From contig USHX01000004.1 in the NCBI GenBank assembly GCA_900554565.1, positions 6,118 to 70,117 on the forward strand: DNA of 64,000 nt, written 5' to 3'. Below the pieces are notes generated by a model. It ran no database searches. It was not told where the DNA came from and saw only the letters and a list, made by a program, of their open reading frames with translations. This DNA comes from an uncultured Clostridium sp. (GTDB lineage: Bacteria > Bacillota > Clostridia > TANB77 > CAG-508). Made by a program: the position numbers and the translations under genes. This document shows positions 7,668-16,688 of this stretch, in pieces; within the stretch, counting starts at the first letter, position 1, and each line of letters opens with the position of its first letter.

Positions 7668-8972
7668 CTATTCTATAATTTTAATAATTGCTTTTTGTTT
7701 TTCTGCCACTTCCTGTCTAATCTTCACTGTTTGTAACAACTCTTTTTTAGCAATCTCTAGATTATCATAATTATCTGAATGGATATATGCAATAACTTCA
7801 TCTTTTTGTACTTTGCTACCAACCTTTTTCAATAACTCAATTCCAACTAATTTATCAATTTTATCTTCCTTTTTCTTTCTTCCAGCACCTAAATCACATG
7901 CTATTTTACCTACTTTTTTAGCATCTATTTTATAAACATAACCTGAACTTTTACTATATACTGGTTCAATATATTTTGATTTCGGAATATTTTCTAAATC
8001 TGAAATATAAGTTGTGTCCCCTCCTTGATTTTTTACTAATTCTAAAAATTTCTTATATGCTTTTCCATTTTCTATATTTTTCATTAGAAGTTTTTTAGCT
8101 TTTTCTATATCTTCTTCTATTTCAGCCAGCTTTAACATATAAGCCCCAAGTTCTAAAGCAACTTCTTTTAAGTCTTCTGGCATGTCACCTTTTAATGCTT
8201 TTACAGCTTCTTCAACTTCTAGCAAATTTCCTATATTGTAACCTAATGGTTCATCCATATTTGTTAATATACACACTGTTTGTCTATCTGCAAGTTTTCC
8301 AATACTTATCATTTCTTTTGCAAGTTTTTCTGCATCTTTCCTATTTTTCATAAAAGCTCCGCTTCCAACTGTAACATCTAAAACTATCTTTTGAGCCCCA
8401 CTTGCTATTTTTTTACTCATTATGCTTGATGCAATTAGTGGTATACTTTCGACACATGATATTGCATCTCTTAGGCTGTATAATTTCTTGTCAGCTGGTG
8501 CTAAGTTTAATGTCTGTGAAATCATACTTATTCCTATCTTATCCACATTTTCTACAAACTTGTTTACATCTATTGCTGTTTTATATCCAGGAATTGATTC
8601 CAATTTGTCTACAGTTCCTCCTGTAAATCCTAGCCCTCTTCCTGACATCTTTGCCACTGCAACTCCACATGATGCAACTAGTGGAAGCAAAACTAAAGAT
8701 ACTTTATCTCCTACTCCACCTGTTGAATGTTTGTCTACTATTATTTTATTTAATTTTGATAAATCTAATATTTCTCCTGAATGAGCCATTGCTAAACTCA
8801 AATTTGTTGTTTCTTGTTTTGTCATTCCATTTATAAAAATAGCCATTACTAGTGCTGCTGCTTGATAGTCTGTTATATTTTCTTCTGTATATCCATTTAC
8901 AAAGTATTTTATTTCTTCTTTTGTTAATTCTTGATTTTCTCTTTTTTTCTCTATTATTTCTAAAATATTCAT
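7668..8972 (-). CDS. pdp: Pyrimidine-nucleoside (thymidine) phosphorylase
   Basis: Cytoplasmic salvage enzyme that splits thymidine or uridine with phosphate into base and (deoxy)ribose-1-phosphate. The phosphate-binding KHSTGGVGDKVSLVLLPL and the glycine-rich KMSGRGLGFTGGTVDKLES are the family signatures; a C-terminal PYNP domain follows (about residues 340-434). The ATG at 8972 (434 residues, the family's usual length) has AGGTG at good spacing; an in-frame GTG three codons upstream overlaps that Shine-Dalgarno. It lies 13 bp downstream of rnhB. Confidence 0.94.
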   Translation of the reverse strand: MNILEIIEKKRENQELTKEEIKYFVNGYTEENITDYQAAALVMAIFINGMTKQETTNLSLAMAHSGEILDLSKLNKIIVDKHSTGGVGDKVSLVLLPLVASCGVAVAKMSGRGLGFTGGTVDKLESIPGYKTAIDVNKFVENVDKIGISMISQTLNLAPADKKLYSLRDAISCVESIPLIASSIMSKKIASGAQKIVLDVTVGSGAFMKNRKDAEKLAKEMISIGKLADRQTVCILTNMDEPLGYNIGNLLEVEEAVKALKGDMPEDLKEVALELGAYMLKLAEIEEDIEKAKKLLMKNIENGKAYKKFLELVKNQGGDTTYISDLENIPKSKYIEPVYSKSSGYVYKIDAKKVGKIACDLGAGRKKKEDKIDKLVGIELLKKVGSKVQKDEVIAYIHSDNYDNLEIAKKELLQTVKIRQEVAEKQKAIIKIIE

Positions 8973-8985
8973 ATGTATCACCTAT

Positions 8986-9612
8986 TTATACAAATTTTTT
9001 TGTAAATGTTCTTCTGTGAATTGGGCATAGACCATATTCTTTTATTGCTGCTATATGTTTGGCTGTTCCATATCCTTTATGTGAAATAAAACCATATTGT
9101 GGATATATTTCATCCCATTGTCTCATTATTCTGTCCCTTGTCACTTTGGCAAGTATTGATGCTGCAGCAATATTGTAGCATTTTGCATCACCTTTTATTA
9201 TTGGCTCATATGGTATCCCTCTTGTGTTTATACCTGTTAAAGCATCTACTACTATTAAATCTGGTTTTATATCTAGTCCATCTACTACTTGTGTTACTCC
9301 ACTTTTTGTTGCATTTAATATATTTATATCATCAATTACATCTTGACCAATTATTGCAACAGAATAACTTATTGCTTCTTCTATTATTAAGTCATATAGT
9401 TTTTCACGCTTTTTTTCAGATACTTTTTTAGAATCATTTACACCTTCTATCATTGAATCTTTTGGCATTATTACTCCTGCTACTACCACTGGTCCTGCTA
9501 AAGGTCCTCTTCCTGCTTCATCAATTCCACAGATATTTTTAAATCCTTTTTCATATAAATCTTTTTCTATTTCTTTTAATTTTGTTAATCTTTCTAGTTC
9601 TTTTTCTTTCAT
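8986..9612 (-). CDS. rnhB: Ribonuclease HII
   Basis: Cytoplasmic endonuclease that removes ribonucleotides misincorporated in DNA. The protein has 208 residues. The active-site segment GIDEAGRGPLAGP (Asp, Glu, and the GRG loop) begins near residue 24. The third carboxylate lies in LIVVDAL, and the GYGT...H...G end is typical of RNase HII. It is the first gene of a likely two-gene transcript with pdp. Confidence 0.96.
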   Translation of the reverse strand: MKEKELERLTKLKEIEKDLYEKGFKNICGIDEAGRGPLAGPVVVAGVIMPKDSMIEGVNDSKKVSEKKREKLYDLIIEEAISYSVAIIGQDVIDDINILNATKSGVTQVVDGLDIKPDLIVVDALTGINTRGIPYEPIIKGDAKCYNIAAASILAKVTRDRIMRQWDEIYPQYGFISHKGYGTAKHIAAIKEYGLCPIHRRTFTKKFV

Positions 9613-9631
9613 TTTTATTGTTTCCTTTGTT

Positions 9632-10129
9632 TTATATATTGTCTATTTGAGTTAATGAATATACCATTGTTCCATTGTTACTATATCCTAAAGTATTATA
9701 TATTTCCACTTTTGCATTTGTGTCATCAAATTCTATTATGTAATATTCTCCATTTGATAATTCTATTTTGTTTAATCCCCAATTTTGTAATGCTTCTTCT
9801 GTAACTGCATAGCAGTCTGCACTGTTTGCTCCTGATGGTACTATTATTCCTAAGTCTGATACTTTTTTTAGTTTTGCTTCTGTCTCATATACTTCTGTTC
9901 TCACTTCTGCTTTTTTTGTTTCATCTGGGTTTGGTCCCATTTTAAAATTTGCTTGTTCTACTGTTTCTCTAGCTTTTACTTGAACTAATAGCATATTTGT
10001 TCTTAGTTCTTCTAGTTTTCCTTTTTTTATTATATCTTTTCCACTATATACTGATATTCCAGCGATTATTAATAATACTATTATTGTTACAGATAATGCA
10101 ATTAATGTTATACCTTGTTCCTTTTTCAT
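9632..10129 (-). CDS. Type IV pilin-like (pseudopilin) protein
   Basis: Protein of 165 residues with a class III signal: short basic leader MKKEQG, then ITLIALSVTIIVLLIIAGIS as a hydrophobic helix. Cleavage is expected after Gly6 by a prepilin peptidase. The usual Glu at mature position 5 is Ala here. The helix is followed by an amphipathic coil (residues 30-60) and a C-terminal globular region. No other pilus-assembly gene is in the window except comEC 7 kb away, so a role in DNA uptake or secretion is only a possibility. Confidence 0.7.
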   Translation of the reverse strand: MKKEQGITLIALSVTIIVLLIIAGISVYSGKDIIKKGKLEELRTNMLLVQVKARETVEQANFKMGPNPDETKKAEVRTEVYETEAKLKKVSDLGIIVPSGANSADCYAVTEEALQNWGLNKIELSNGEYYIIEFDDTNAKVEIYNTLGYSNNGTMVYSLTQIDNI

Positions 10130-10306
10130 TTATTTCACCCTTTACTTTTTATTCTTGTTTATTATATATTTTTCCTTTCTCTTTTTCAATAGTAAATAAA
10201 AAATTTAAGTATCACATTTTTTTCACAAAATATTCACAAATGTATTGTATTATACCTTTAGATTAGGATATTATATTAAAAAAAGTATCTTTAGGAGGTT
10301 TAAAAA

Positions 10307-11572
10307 ATGGAAGAAAATAAAAAAGAACAAGAAAAAAAATCAAATTTTAAAGCTGTTCAAGATCAAGCTTCAGTGAATAAAGCTTATAAATCTGAACATA
10401 AAGCAAAAGTAGGTTTTGCAAATGGATTTTTATTACCATTTGTAAGTGGTGTACTTGGTTGCACTGTAGTTGTTGGTACTTGTTTTGGTGTACCTTCTAT
10501 AAAAAATAAATTATTAAGTTCATCAACAAGTAGTTCAAGTACTAATTCAAATTCTAATAATTTAAGTACAGGATATGTTAGCCAAACTTCACTTTCAAAT
10601 TATTCAGACACATCAGTATATGCTGCAAATAAAATCTTACCTTCAATTGTTGGAATTAAAGTTGAATATAATGTAAATTCTTTAGTTTCTATGTTTGGTA
10701 GACAAAATCAAAGTTCTACTGCAACAGCCAGTGGTTCTGGTATTGTAATTAGTGAAGATGGATATATTTTAACAAACAATCACATTGTTTCATCATCTTC
10801 TTCTGAATCTTATTATGAAGTGTCTGAAGCAACAAAAGTTACTGTAACTTTATTTAATGATGAAACAGAATATGAAGCAAAAATTGTTGGAAAAGATGAA
10901 CAAACAGATTTAGCTGTTATAAAAATTGAAAAAACAGGTTTATCTAAAGCAGAGTTTGCAGATTCTGATAGTGTAAAAGTTGGAGAATTTGCTATGGCTG
11001 TTGGTAACCCTCTAGGAATGCAAAGCAGTATCACTTGCGGTGTTATAAGTGCTGTTAACAGAGAAGTTACGGATTCAGATGGTAAAAAATTCACTTTAAT
11101 TCAAACAGATGCTGCTATAAACTCTGGTAACAGTGGTGGTGCTTTAGTAAATAGTGAAGGTAAAGTAATTGGAATTAATACTTTAAAACTTTCTGGTACA
11201 GGAATTGAAGGTATGGGATTTGCAATTCCAATTAATTCAACTACTGATATAACTTCACAATTAATTCAATATAGCAAAGTTAAAAGACCTTATATTGGAA
11301 TTTCTGGTATGGATTTAGATGAAAAAACTGCCAAAGCTAACAATTTGGTTCAAGGTATTTATGTTAAATCTATAGAGGATTTCTCTGCTGCTGAAAAGGC
11401 AGAAGTTAAAGTCGGCGATGTTATTATTGAAGCTGATGGTAAGAAAATTACAACTATGGATGAGTTAAATGAAATTAAAAATACTCATAAAATTGGTGAT
11501 GAGATGAAGATTAAAGTAAATAGAAATGGACAAGAAAAAGAATTGACTTTAACATTAGGTGAACAACCTTAA
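10307..11572 (+). CDS. HtrA/DegP-type membrane-anchored serine protease
   Basis: Protein of 421 residues. A charged cytoplasmic N-terminus (about 1-40) and one membrane anchor (about 43-62) are followed by a Ser/Asn-rich linker, a trypsin-like domain with the triad His159 (LTNNHIV), Asp201 (TDLAVIK) and Ser276 (GNSGGAL), and one PDZ domain (about 325-421). Such proteases degrade misfolded exported proteins under envelope stress. AGGAGG lies 9 nt before the ATG. It is monocistronic with a strong terminator. The symbol (htrA, htrB or degP) cannot be decided. Confidence 0.95.
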   Translation: MEENKKEQEKKSNFKAVQDQASVNKAYKSEHKAKVGFANGFLLPFVSGVLGCTVVVGTCFGVPSIKNKLLSSSTSSSSTNSNSNNLSTGYVSQTSLSNYSDTSVYAANKILPSIVGIKVEYNVNSLVSMFGRQNQSSTATASGSGIVISEDGYILTNNHIVSSSSSESYYEVSEATKVTVTLFNDETEYEAKIVGKDEQTDLAVIKIEKTGLSKAEFADSDSVKVGEFAMAVGNPLGMQSSITCGVISAVNREVTDSDGKKFTLIQTDAAINSGNSGGALVNSEGKVIGINTLKLSGTGIEGMGFAIPINSTTDITSQLIQYSKVKRPYIGISGMDLDEKTAKANNLVQGIYVKSIEDFSAAEKAEVKVGDVIIEADGKKITTMDELNEIKNTHKIGDEMKIKVNRNGQEKELTLTLGEQP

Positions 11573-11683
11573 CTAAGTTTTCACTTTTAGTTCACACAAT
11601 GGACAAAATTGGTTAGTATAATACAACCATAGTCAGTAAAGAATACTGATTTGAAATAAAAAACATCCCCTTTTATTTTCAGA

Positions 11684-11709
11684 AAGAAGAACTTGAAAAA
11701 GTTCTTCTT
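11684..11709 (+). terminator. Terminator after the HtrA gene
   Basis: Perfect 11-bp stem AAGAAGAACTT / AAGTTCTTCTT with a GAAA-type loop and a following T-run. Confidence 0.9.
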
Positions 11710-11785
11710 TTTTATTCATAAATCATTAAAATGTTTTAATATTCAAACTTAAATCCTATTAGAAAAATAATATATAAAACAAAAA

Positions 11786-11906
11786 AACTTTAATATATAA
11801 TTTTTACTTGTGACTCCCAACTACATAACGGGCTGTAATTTCATAACAGCCCATAATTTGTCGGTCCCCCCCGAATTGTCACTTCGTAAAAATATATATT
11901 AAAGTT
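11786..11906 (-). repeat. Palindromic element A, copy 1
   Basis: About 120 bp in the 368-bp gap after the HtrA gene. The ends are inverted repeats (TTTAATATATA-rich). Read on the minus strand it has the order: terminal repeat, GAAGTGACAATTCGGGGGGA, a stem GGGCTGT / ACAGCCC closing the loop TATGAAATT, then GTTGGGAGTCAC, terminal repeat. GTGAC and GTCAC also pair. A second copy lies at 45963-46083 in the opposite orientation. It could be a MITE-like element or a structured RNA; no coding potential is seen. Confidence 0.8.
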
Positions 11907-11940
11907 ATAATACCAAATATTAAAGTTCTAATACAAAACA

Positions 11941-12804
11941 TTATAGAATTACTAAATCCATTTCACTAGTTGAAGTTTGGTTTCCATATGCATACACAAT
12001 ATACAAAGTATCTTCTGTAACATAAAATTCAGATGCATTTTCTAATTTATACATACTACTTGAAGTATCTCTATTATAAATATTATAACCAAGATTTTTT
12101 AAATCTTCTACTTTCTTTTCCTCTGCTGAAATTTCTTCATCAATTTTGCTTTGAACAACTTGATTATCTGCACCTTTTATTTTCAACATTTCAGCAATTG
12201 ATATTTCTTTGTTATTTCTTAAATCATAATTATAAGTTTGTACAATTACCTTTTGTGCATTTGAACCTTCTTTTAAATTTGATTTAACCATAACAGATAA
12301 TATACCATAATGTATATTTGCTACATATTCTACATTATAAATTATATTTTTATTTTCACTACCTAATATACTTCTTGCCTTATTAGCAAATATTTCTTCT
12401 ATATCTTGATTATATTTTTTTACAACATCATTGTTTATATTTATGTATGGTATATGAACTTCTAGGTCATAGCTATTTACTTTGCTTTCTTTTTTCTCAT
12501 ATTTTGTATATACTATTTTCTTGTCTTGGTCTTCTTTTTTTCCATTATTTTCATCATCATCATTTTCTATATCATTTACAAATATGGTATTAAAATTAGC
12601 TTTTAATAATGCTACTTCATCTTCTGTTTTTTTACCAAATTCTTTTTTCTCTTTTAACCCTACTAATGTCGCAATATCTATTCTTGCATAAAATTGTACA
12701 TAAAATGCTACAATTATAGATATAAGACATATAGAAATAATGCTAATATAAATTATAGCTTGTTTTTTTCCTATTTTCGTTTTTTCTGGTAATGTTACCT
12801 TCAT
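11941..12804 (-). CDS. Membrane-anchored DUF4163/DUF3298-like (RsiV-type) protein
   Basis: Protein of 287 residues with one membrane helix (about 17-40), so the bulk is extracytoplasmic. An acidic low-complexity linker (about 85-100) precedes a domain beginning YDLEVHIPYININNDVVKKY and ending in ASEFYVTEDTLYIVYAYG, the pattern of DUF4163 plus DUF3298 as in RsiV and PdaC-type proteins. No sigma factor gene lies alongside, so it is not simply an anti-sigma pair. Function is unknown; extracytoplasmic sensing or wall binding is inferred. Confidence 0.55.
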   Translation of the reverse strand: MKVTLPEKTKIGKKQAIIYISIISICLISIIVAFYVQFYARIDIATLVGLKEKKEFGKKTEDEVALLKANFNTIFVNDIENDDDENNGKKEDQDKKIVYTKYEKKESKVNSYDLEVHIPYININNDVVKKYNQDIEEIFANKARSILGSENKNIIYNVEYVANIHYGILSVMVKSNLKEGSNAQKVIVQTYNYDLRNNKEISIAEMLKIKGADNQVVQSKIDEEISAEEKKVEDLKNLGYNIYNRDTSSSMYKLENASEFYVTEDTLYIVYAYGNQTSTSEMDLVIL

Positions 12805-12997
12805 ATTTCTACCTCATTTTTTTACATTTGTCTACTTTTTTATTATACCATTTTTGTTTATATTTAGCAATATAATTTTTAGTGTCTAATCTCATAATTA
12901 CAAGTATCTTAAAATAGCATTAAAATATTGACTATTCCCCTTTTTTGCGTTATTATAATATATATTAATTTTTATAGAAATGAGGAATTTAAAACAT

Positions 12998-15346
12998 ATG
13001 TTATGTTCAGAATGTAATGATAAACCAGCAGTGGTTTTTTATAAAAAAATAGAAAATGGAAAAGAAACTTTAGAAGGTTATTGTTATGACTGTGCTAAGA
13101 AAAAAGGTATAAATCCTCTTGAAGTTATAACAAATCAAAATGAAATTCTTTCTAAAGATAAATTAAATATTAATGATATGACACAACAATTTGAAAGTAT
13201 TTTTAAAGATTTAGCCGAAAATATTAACTTAGAAGATATAGAAAACATAGAAGGTGCTATAACTTTTGAGCAAGATAATGATGAAGATCCTGAAAATGGT
13301 CCAAAAATTTCTGGAGCAGCTATTCCTTTAGGCTCAATTTTCTCAAACATGATGAAAAATAGAGATAATGATGAACAAGAAGAACCTAGCAATAGCAGAA
13401 AAAGAGTAAGAGTAGAAAAAAAGAAAAATCAAAATAAGAAAAAGAAATTCTTAGATACTTATGGAACTAACTTAACAAATAAAGCCAAAAATAATGAGCT
13501 TGATTTAGTTATAGGTAGAGAAAAAGAAATTCAAAGAATTGTACAAATATTAAATAGACGTTCAAAAAATAATCCTTGTCTTATTGGTGAACCTGGTGTT
13601 GGTAAAACAGCTATTGCACAAGGTCTAGCAATTAGAATAGCTAATCAAAATGTACCTGCAAAGCTTTTAAATAAAGAAGTTTATTTACTAGATATGACAT
13701 CTGTAATCGCTGGTACACAATTTAGAGGCCAATTTGAATCTAGAATGAAAGGCATTATTGATGAATGCAAACAATATGGAAATATCATTTTAGTTATTGA
13801 TGAAATTCACAACATCATAGGTGCTGGAGATGGTGAACATTCTATGAATGCAGCTAATATCTTAAAACCAGCTTTATCTAATGGAGAAATTCAATTAATT
13901 GGTACTACAACTTTAAAAGAATATAGAAAATATATTGAAAAAGATTCAGCATTAGAAAGAAGATTTCAACAAGTTCTTGTAGAAGAACCAAATATTGATG
14001 ATTCTATAGGTATTTTGGAAGGTATTAAAAAATATTATGAAGATTATCATAAAGTCAAAATATCTTCAGATGTTATTCGCCAAGCTGTTATTATGTCAGA
14101 AAAATATATTCATGACAGATTTTTACCTGATAAAGCAATAGACATATTAGATGAAGCTTGTTCTAGAATTAATTTGGAAGACAAAAACTTATATAAATTA
14201 GAAATGTTAAAACAAGAACTAAACAAAGTTCAATCTGAAAAAGAACAAGTTATAGCTGCTGATTCTACTGAAGATTATCAAAAGGCTGCAGATTTAAAAA
14301 CTCGTGAATGTCAATTAATAGAAGAAATTGATACTTTAAATAAAAAAATGAAACCAAAACAATTAACAATTCAAGATATTGCTAATGTAATAGAAAGTTG
14401 GACTAAAATTCCAGTTAAAAAGATTACAGAAGCTGAAACTCAAAAACTATTGAACCTGGAAACAAATCTTCATAAAAGAATTATTGGTCAAGATGAAGCT
14501 GTTAATTGTGTAGCAAGAGCTATAAGAAGAAATAGAGCAGGATTGAAAAGCACTAAAAGACCACCTTCATTTATTTTTGTTGGGCCAACTGGTGTTGGTA
14601 AAACAGAGCTTGCAAAAAGCTTAGCTTATGAAATGTTTGGAAGTGAAGATAATATAATCAGAATTGATATGTCTGAATATATGGAAAGTCATTCAACAGC
14701 AAAATTAATCGGGGCTCCCCCAGGATATGTTGGATATGATGATGCTGGTCAATTAACTGATAAAGTAAAAAGAAAACCATATTCAATAATTCTTTTAGAT
14801 GAAATCGAAAAAGCGCATCCAGATGTTTTTAACATTTTACTACAAGTACTAGATGATGGAAAATTAACAGATAGTCAAGGAAACACTGTAAGCTTTTCAA
14901 ACACAATTATAATAATGACTTCAAATGCTGGTTCAAACACTAATACAAACTCAATTGGTTTTGGTAAACAAACTGTAGACAAAAGCAAATTAATTGATTC
15001 TCTAAAAGATGTATTTAGACCAGAATTCTTAAATAGAATTGATGAGATTATAAGCTTTGATGCTTTAACAAAAGAACAATTGTTACAAATTGTAGATTTA
15101 ATGTTAAAAGATACTAAAACAGCTCTTAATGATAAAGATATTAAAATGACTATAACAAAAAGCGCTAAAGATTATATATTAGAAAAAGGTACTGATATAA
15201 AATTTGGAGCTAGGCCTTTAAGAAGAGCTATACAAAGATATGTAGAAGATGAATTATCTGAAATGATATTAAAAGGTGAACTTTTAGATGGTCAAACAGT
15301 AGCAGTAGATTTTGAAAATGATAAATTAAAATTTGAAGTAAAATAG
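12998..15346 (+). CDS. clpE: Clp protease ATP-binding subunit, ClpE type
   Basis: AAA+ unfoldase of 782 residues that feeds substrates to ClpP. The N-terminus is a small zinc finger (CSECN ... CYDC), the hallmark of ClpE rather than ClpC. It is followed by an acidic linker, the first ATPase (Walker A GEPGVGKT), a coiled UVR-like segment and the second ATPase (GPTGVGKT) with the ClpB-type C-terminal D2 domain. The in-frame ATG at 12980 overlaps the GAGG ribosome site, so the ATG giving MLCSECN is preferred. pgsA follows after 9 bp. No CtsR or McsAB gene is adjacent. Confidence 0.9.
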   Translation: MLCSECNDKPAVVFYKKIENGKETLEGYCYDCAKKKGINPLEVITNQNEILSKDKLNINDMTQQFESIFKDLAENINLEDIENIEGAITFEQDNDEDPENGPKISGAAIPLGSIFSNMMKNRDNDEQEEPSNSRKRVRVEKKKNQNKKKKFLDTYGTNLTNKAKNNELDLVIGREKEIQRIVQILNRRSKNNPCLIGEPGVGKTAIAQGLAIRIANQNVPAKLLNKEVYLLDMTSVIAGTQFRGQFESRMKGIIDECKQYGNIILVIDEIHNIIGAGDGEHSMNAANILKPALSNGEIQLIGTTTLKEYRKYIEKDSALERRFQQVLVEEPNIDDSIGILEGIKKYYEDYHKVKISSDVIRQAVIMSEKYIHDRFLPDKAIDILDEACSRINLEDKNLYKLEMLKQELNKVQSEKEQVIAADSTEDYQKAADLKTRECQLIEEIDTLNKKMKPKQLTIQDIANVIESWTKIPVKKITEAETQKLLNLETNLHKRIIGQDEAVNCVARAIRRNRAGLKSTKRPPSFIFVGPTGVGKTELAKSLAYEMFGSEDNIIRIDMSEYMESHSTAKLIGAPPGYVGYDDAGQLTDKVKRKPYSIILLDEIEKAHPDVFNILLQVLDDGKLTDSQGNTVSFSNTIIIMTSNAGSNTNTNSIGFGKQTVDKSKLIDSLKDVFRPEFLNRIDEIISFDALTKEQLLQIVDLMLKDTKTALNDKDIKMTITKSAKDYILEKGTDIKFGARPLRRAIQRYVEDELSEMILKGELLDGQTVAVDFENDKLKFEVK

Positions 15347-15355
15347 GAGAAAAAA

Positions 15356-15946
15356 ATGTTTAAACATATACCAAATATACTAACAATAATAAGAATTTTG
15401 TTAATTCCAGTGATTTTATTTTATGTATTTACTGGGCAATATATAATTGCTTTTATAGTATTTACCCTTTCTGGTTTAACAGATATAGCTGATGGATTTA
15501 TTGCAAGAAAATTTAACCTAATTTCTAATTTTGGAAAATTAATGGATCCCTTAGCAGATAAATTAACTCAAATTGCAACACTTACATCTCTTGTAATTAC
15601 TGATATTATCCCTATTTGGATACTAGTAATTGTCCTTTTAAAAGAATTTATAATGATAGTTGGTGCTTCTTTCCTTTATGGAAAAGATGTTGTTGTTTAT
15701 AGTAGATGGTATGGAAAACTTGCAACAGTTTTATTTTATATAGCAATTGTTGCTTCCCTACTTGTAAAACAATTTGGACTTTCTGAGATTTGGGCTAATT
15801 TAGATTTTGGCCTTTATTGTTTAGCAATTGTTACTACTGTATTTGCATTAGTAATGTATGTTAAAGACTTATATCAAAAAGGATTTATTGATAAACAAGA
15901 CTTAAAAAAAGAAGTTACTGTTGATAAAAAAGAAAAGAAAAAATAG
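15356..15946 (+). CDS. pgsA: CDP-diacylglycerol--glycerol-3-phosphate 3-phosphatidyltransferase
   Basis: Integral membrane enzyme of 196 residues making phosphatidylglycerol phosphate, the committed step to phosphatidylglycerol. The CDP-alcohol phosphotransferase signature is complete: DIADGFIARKFN, then GKLMDPLADK, about residues 42-70, with its four Asp. About five membrane helices surround it, and a lysine-rich tail ends the protein. AGGAG precedes the ATG, 9 bp after clpE, so the two are likely co-transcribed. Confidence 0.93.
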   Translation: MFKHIPNILTIIRILLIPVILFYVFTGQYIIAFIVFTLSGLTDIADGFIARKFNLISNFGKLMDPLADKLTQIATLTSLVITDIIPIWILVIVLLKEFIMIVGASFLYGKDVVVYSRWYGKLATVLFYIAIVASLLVKQFGLSEIWANLDFGLYCLAIVTTVFALVMYVKDLYQKGFIDKQDLKKEVTVDKKEKKK

Positions 15947-15950
15947 GTAT

Positions 15951-15994
15951 AAAAATGAGATTTAAGTTATAATCACAACTTAAGTCTCATTTTT
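15951..15994. terminator. Bidirectional terminator between pgsA and the bofC-like gene
   Basis: Long inverted repeat AAAAATGAGATTTAAGTT / AACTTAAGTCTCATTTTT with one mismatch and A/T runs on both sides, between convergent genes. Confidence 0.88.
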
Positions 15995-16004
15995 AATTTA
16001 ACCT

Positions 16005-16619
16005 TTATTCAAAATTTTCTAAATACTGATTTAACTCTTCATTTCCATTAATTCTAACTCCATTTTTTATATTAACCAAATCTGTTTGTGGAATATACTC
16101 AAGTGAGATTTCTGTTGTCTCATATTCTGTTTCTACACCATTTTCTTGTATTCGAAAAACAACTAGTTTACCATCTTTTTCTCTTACCATATAATGTTCT
16201 CCACATTCTTCTTCATCTGTTTTTGTTAATATAATTTGTGTATCAGAAAATTTTTCTATGTTCCAACTTTCATATTTGCTTGCTAGTTCTTCTTTGGTTT
16301 TGTTAACTAAATCATTTGAAACAATGTCATATTTGCTTATTGTATGTCCACATTTTTGGTGTGTTGTTTTAAATATTATTTCTGCATTTGGTGCTATTTT
16401 TTCCTCAATTTCAGTAGATGCTGTTTGTAAGTTTTCGTTTTCCATTTGTGTATATTCTTCTGTGCATTCATCTTCAATTACTTCGTTGTTTTTTGCTATT
16501 TCTTCTTGTTGTATTGCCATTTCTTCTTTTTGACCAGAATTCCAAACCGCAAATCCTAGTGTTATTGCTAAAATGATTGTAACAATAGAAATCATGCTTA
16601 TTATTACCTTATTCATCAC
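16005..16619 (-). CDS. BofC C-terminal domain-like protein
   Basis: Protein of 204 residues. A membrane helix (about 5-27) works as signal or anchor, then comes a Glu-rich linker (30-75). The C-terminal ~120 residues include HYMVREKDGKLVVFRIQ, LEYIPQTDLVNIKNGVRING and EELNQYLENFE, the pattern of the BofC C-terminal domain. In Bacillus BofC sits in the intermembrane space of the forespore and restrains SpoIVB signalling to sigma-K. A sporulation role is inferred and fits the bofA gene in this window. Orthology with true BofC is uncertain. Confidence 0.6.
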   Translation of the reverse strand: MMNKVIISMISIVTIILAITLGFAVWNSGQKEEMAIQQEEIAKNNEVIEDECTEEYTQMENENLQTASTEIEEKIAPNAEIIFKTTHQKCGHTISKYDIVSNDLVNKTKEELASKYESWNIEKFSDTQIILTKTDEEECGEHYMVREKDGKLVVFRIQENGVETEYETTEISLEYIPQTDLVNIKNGVRINGNEELNQYLENFE

Positions 16620-16688
16620 TCTTCTCCTTTTTTTACAATTACCATCTTTTCTAATAGTGTTTGCTTATTTTTCAAATTTATACAATTA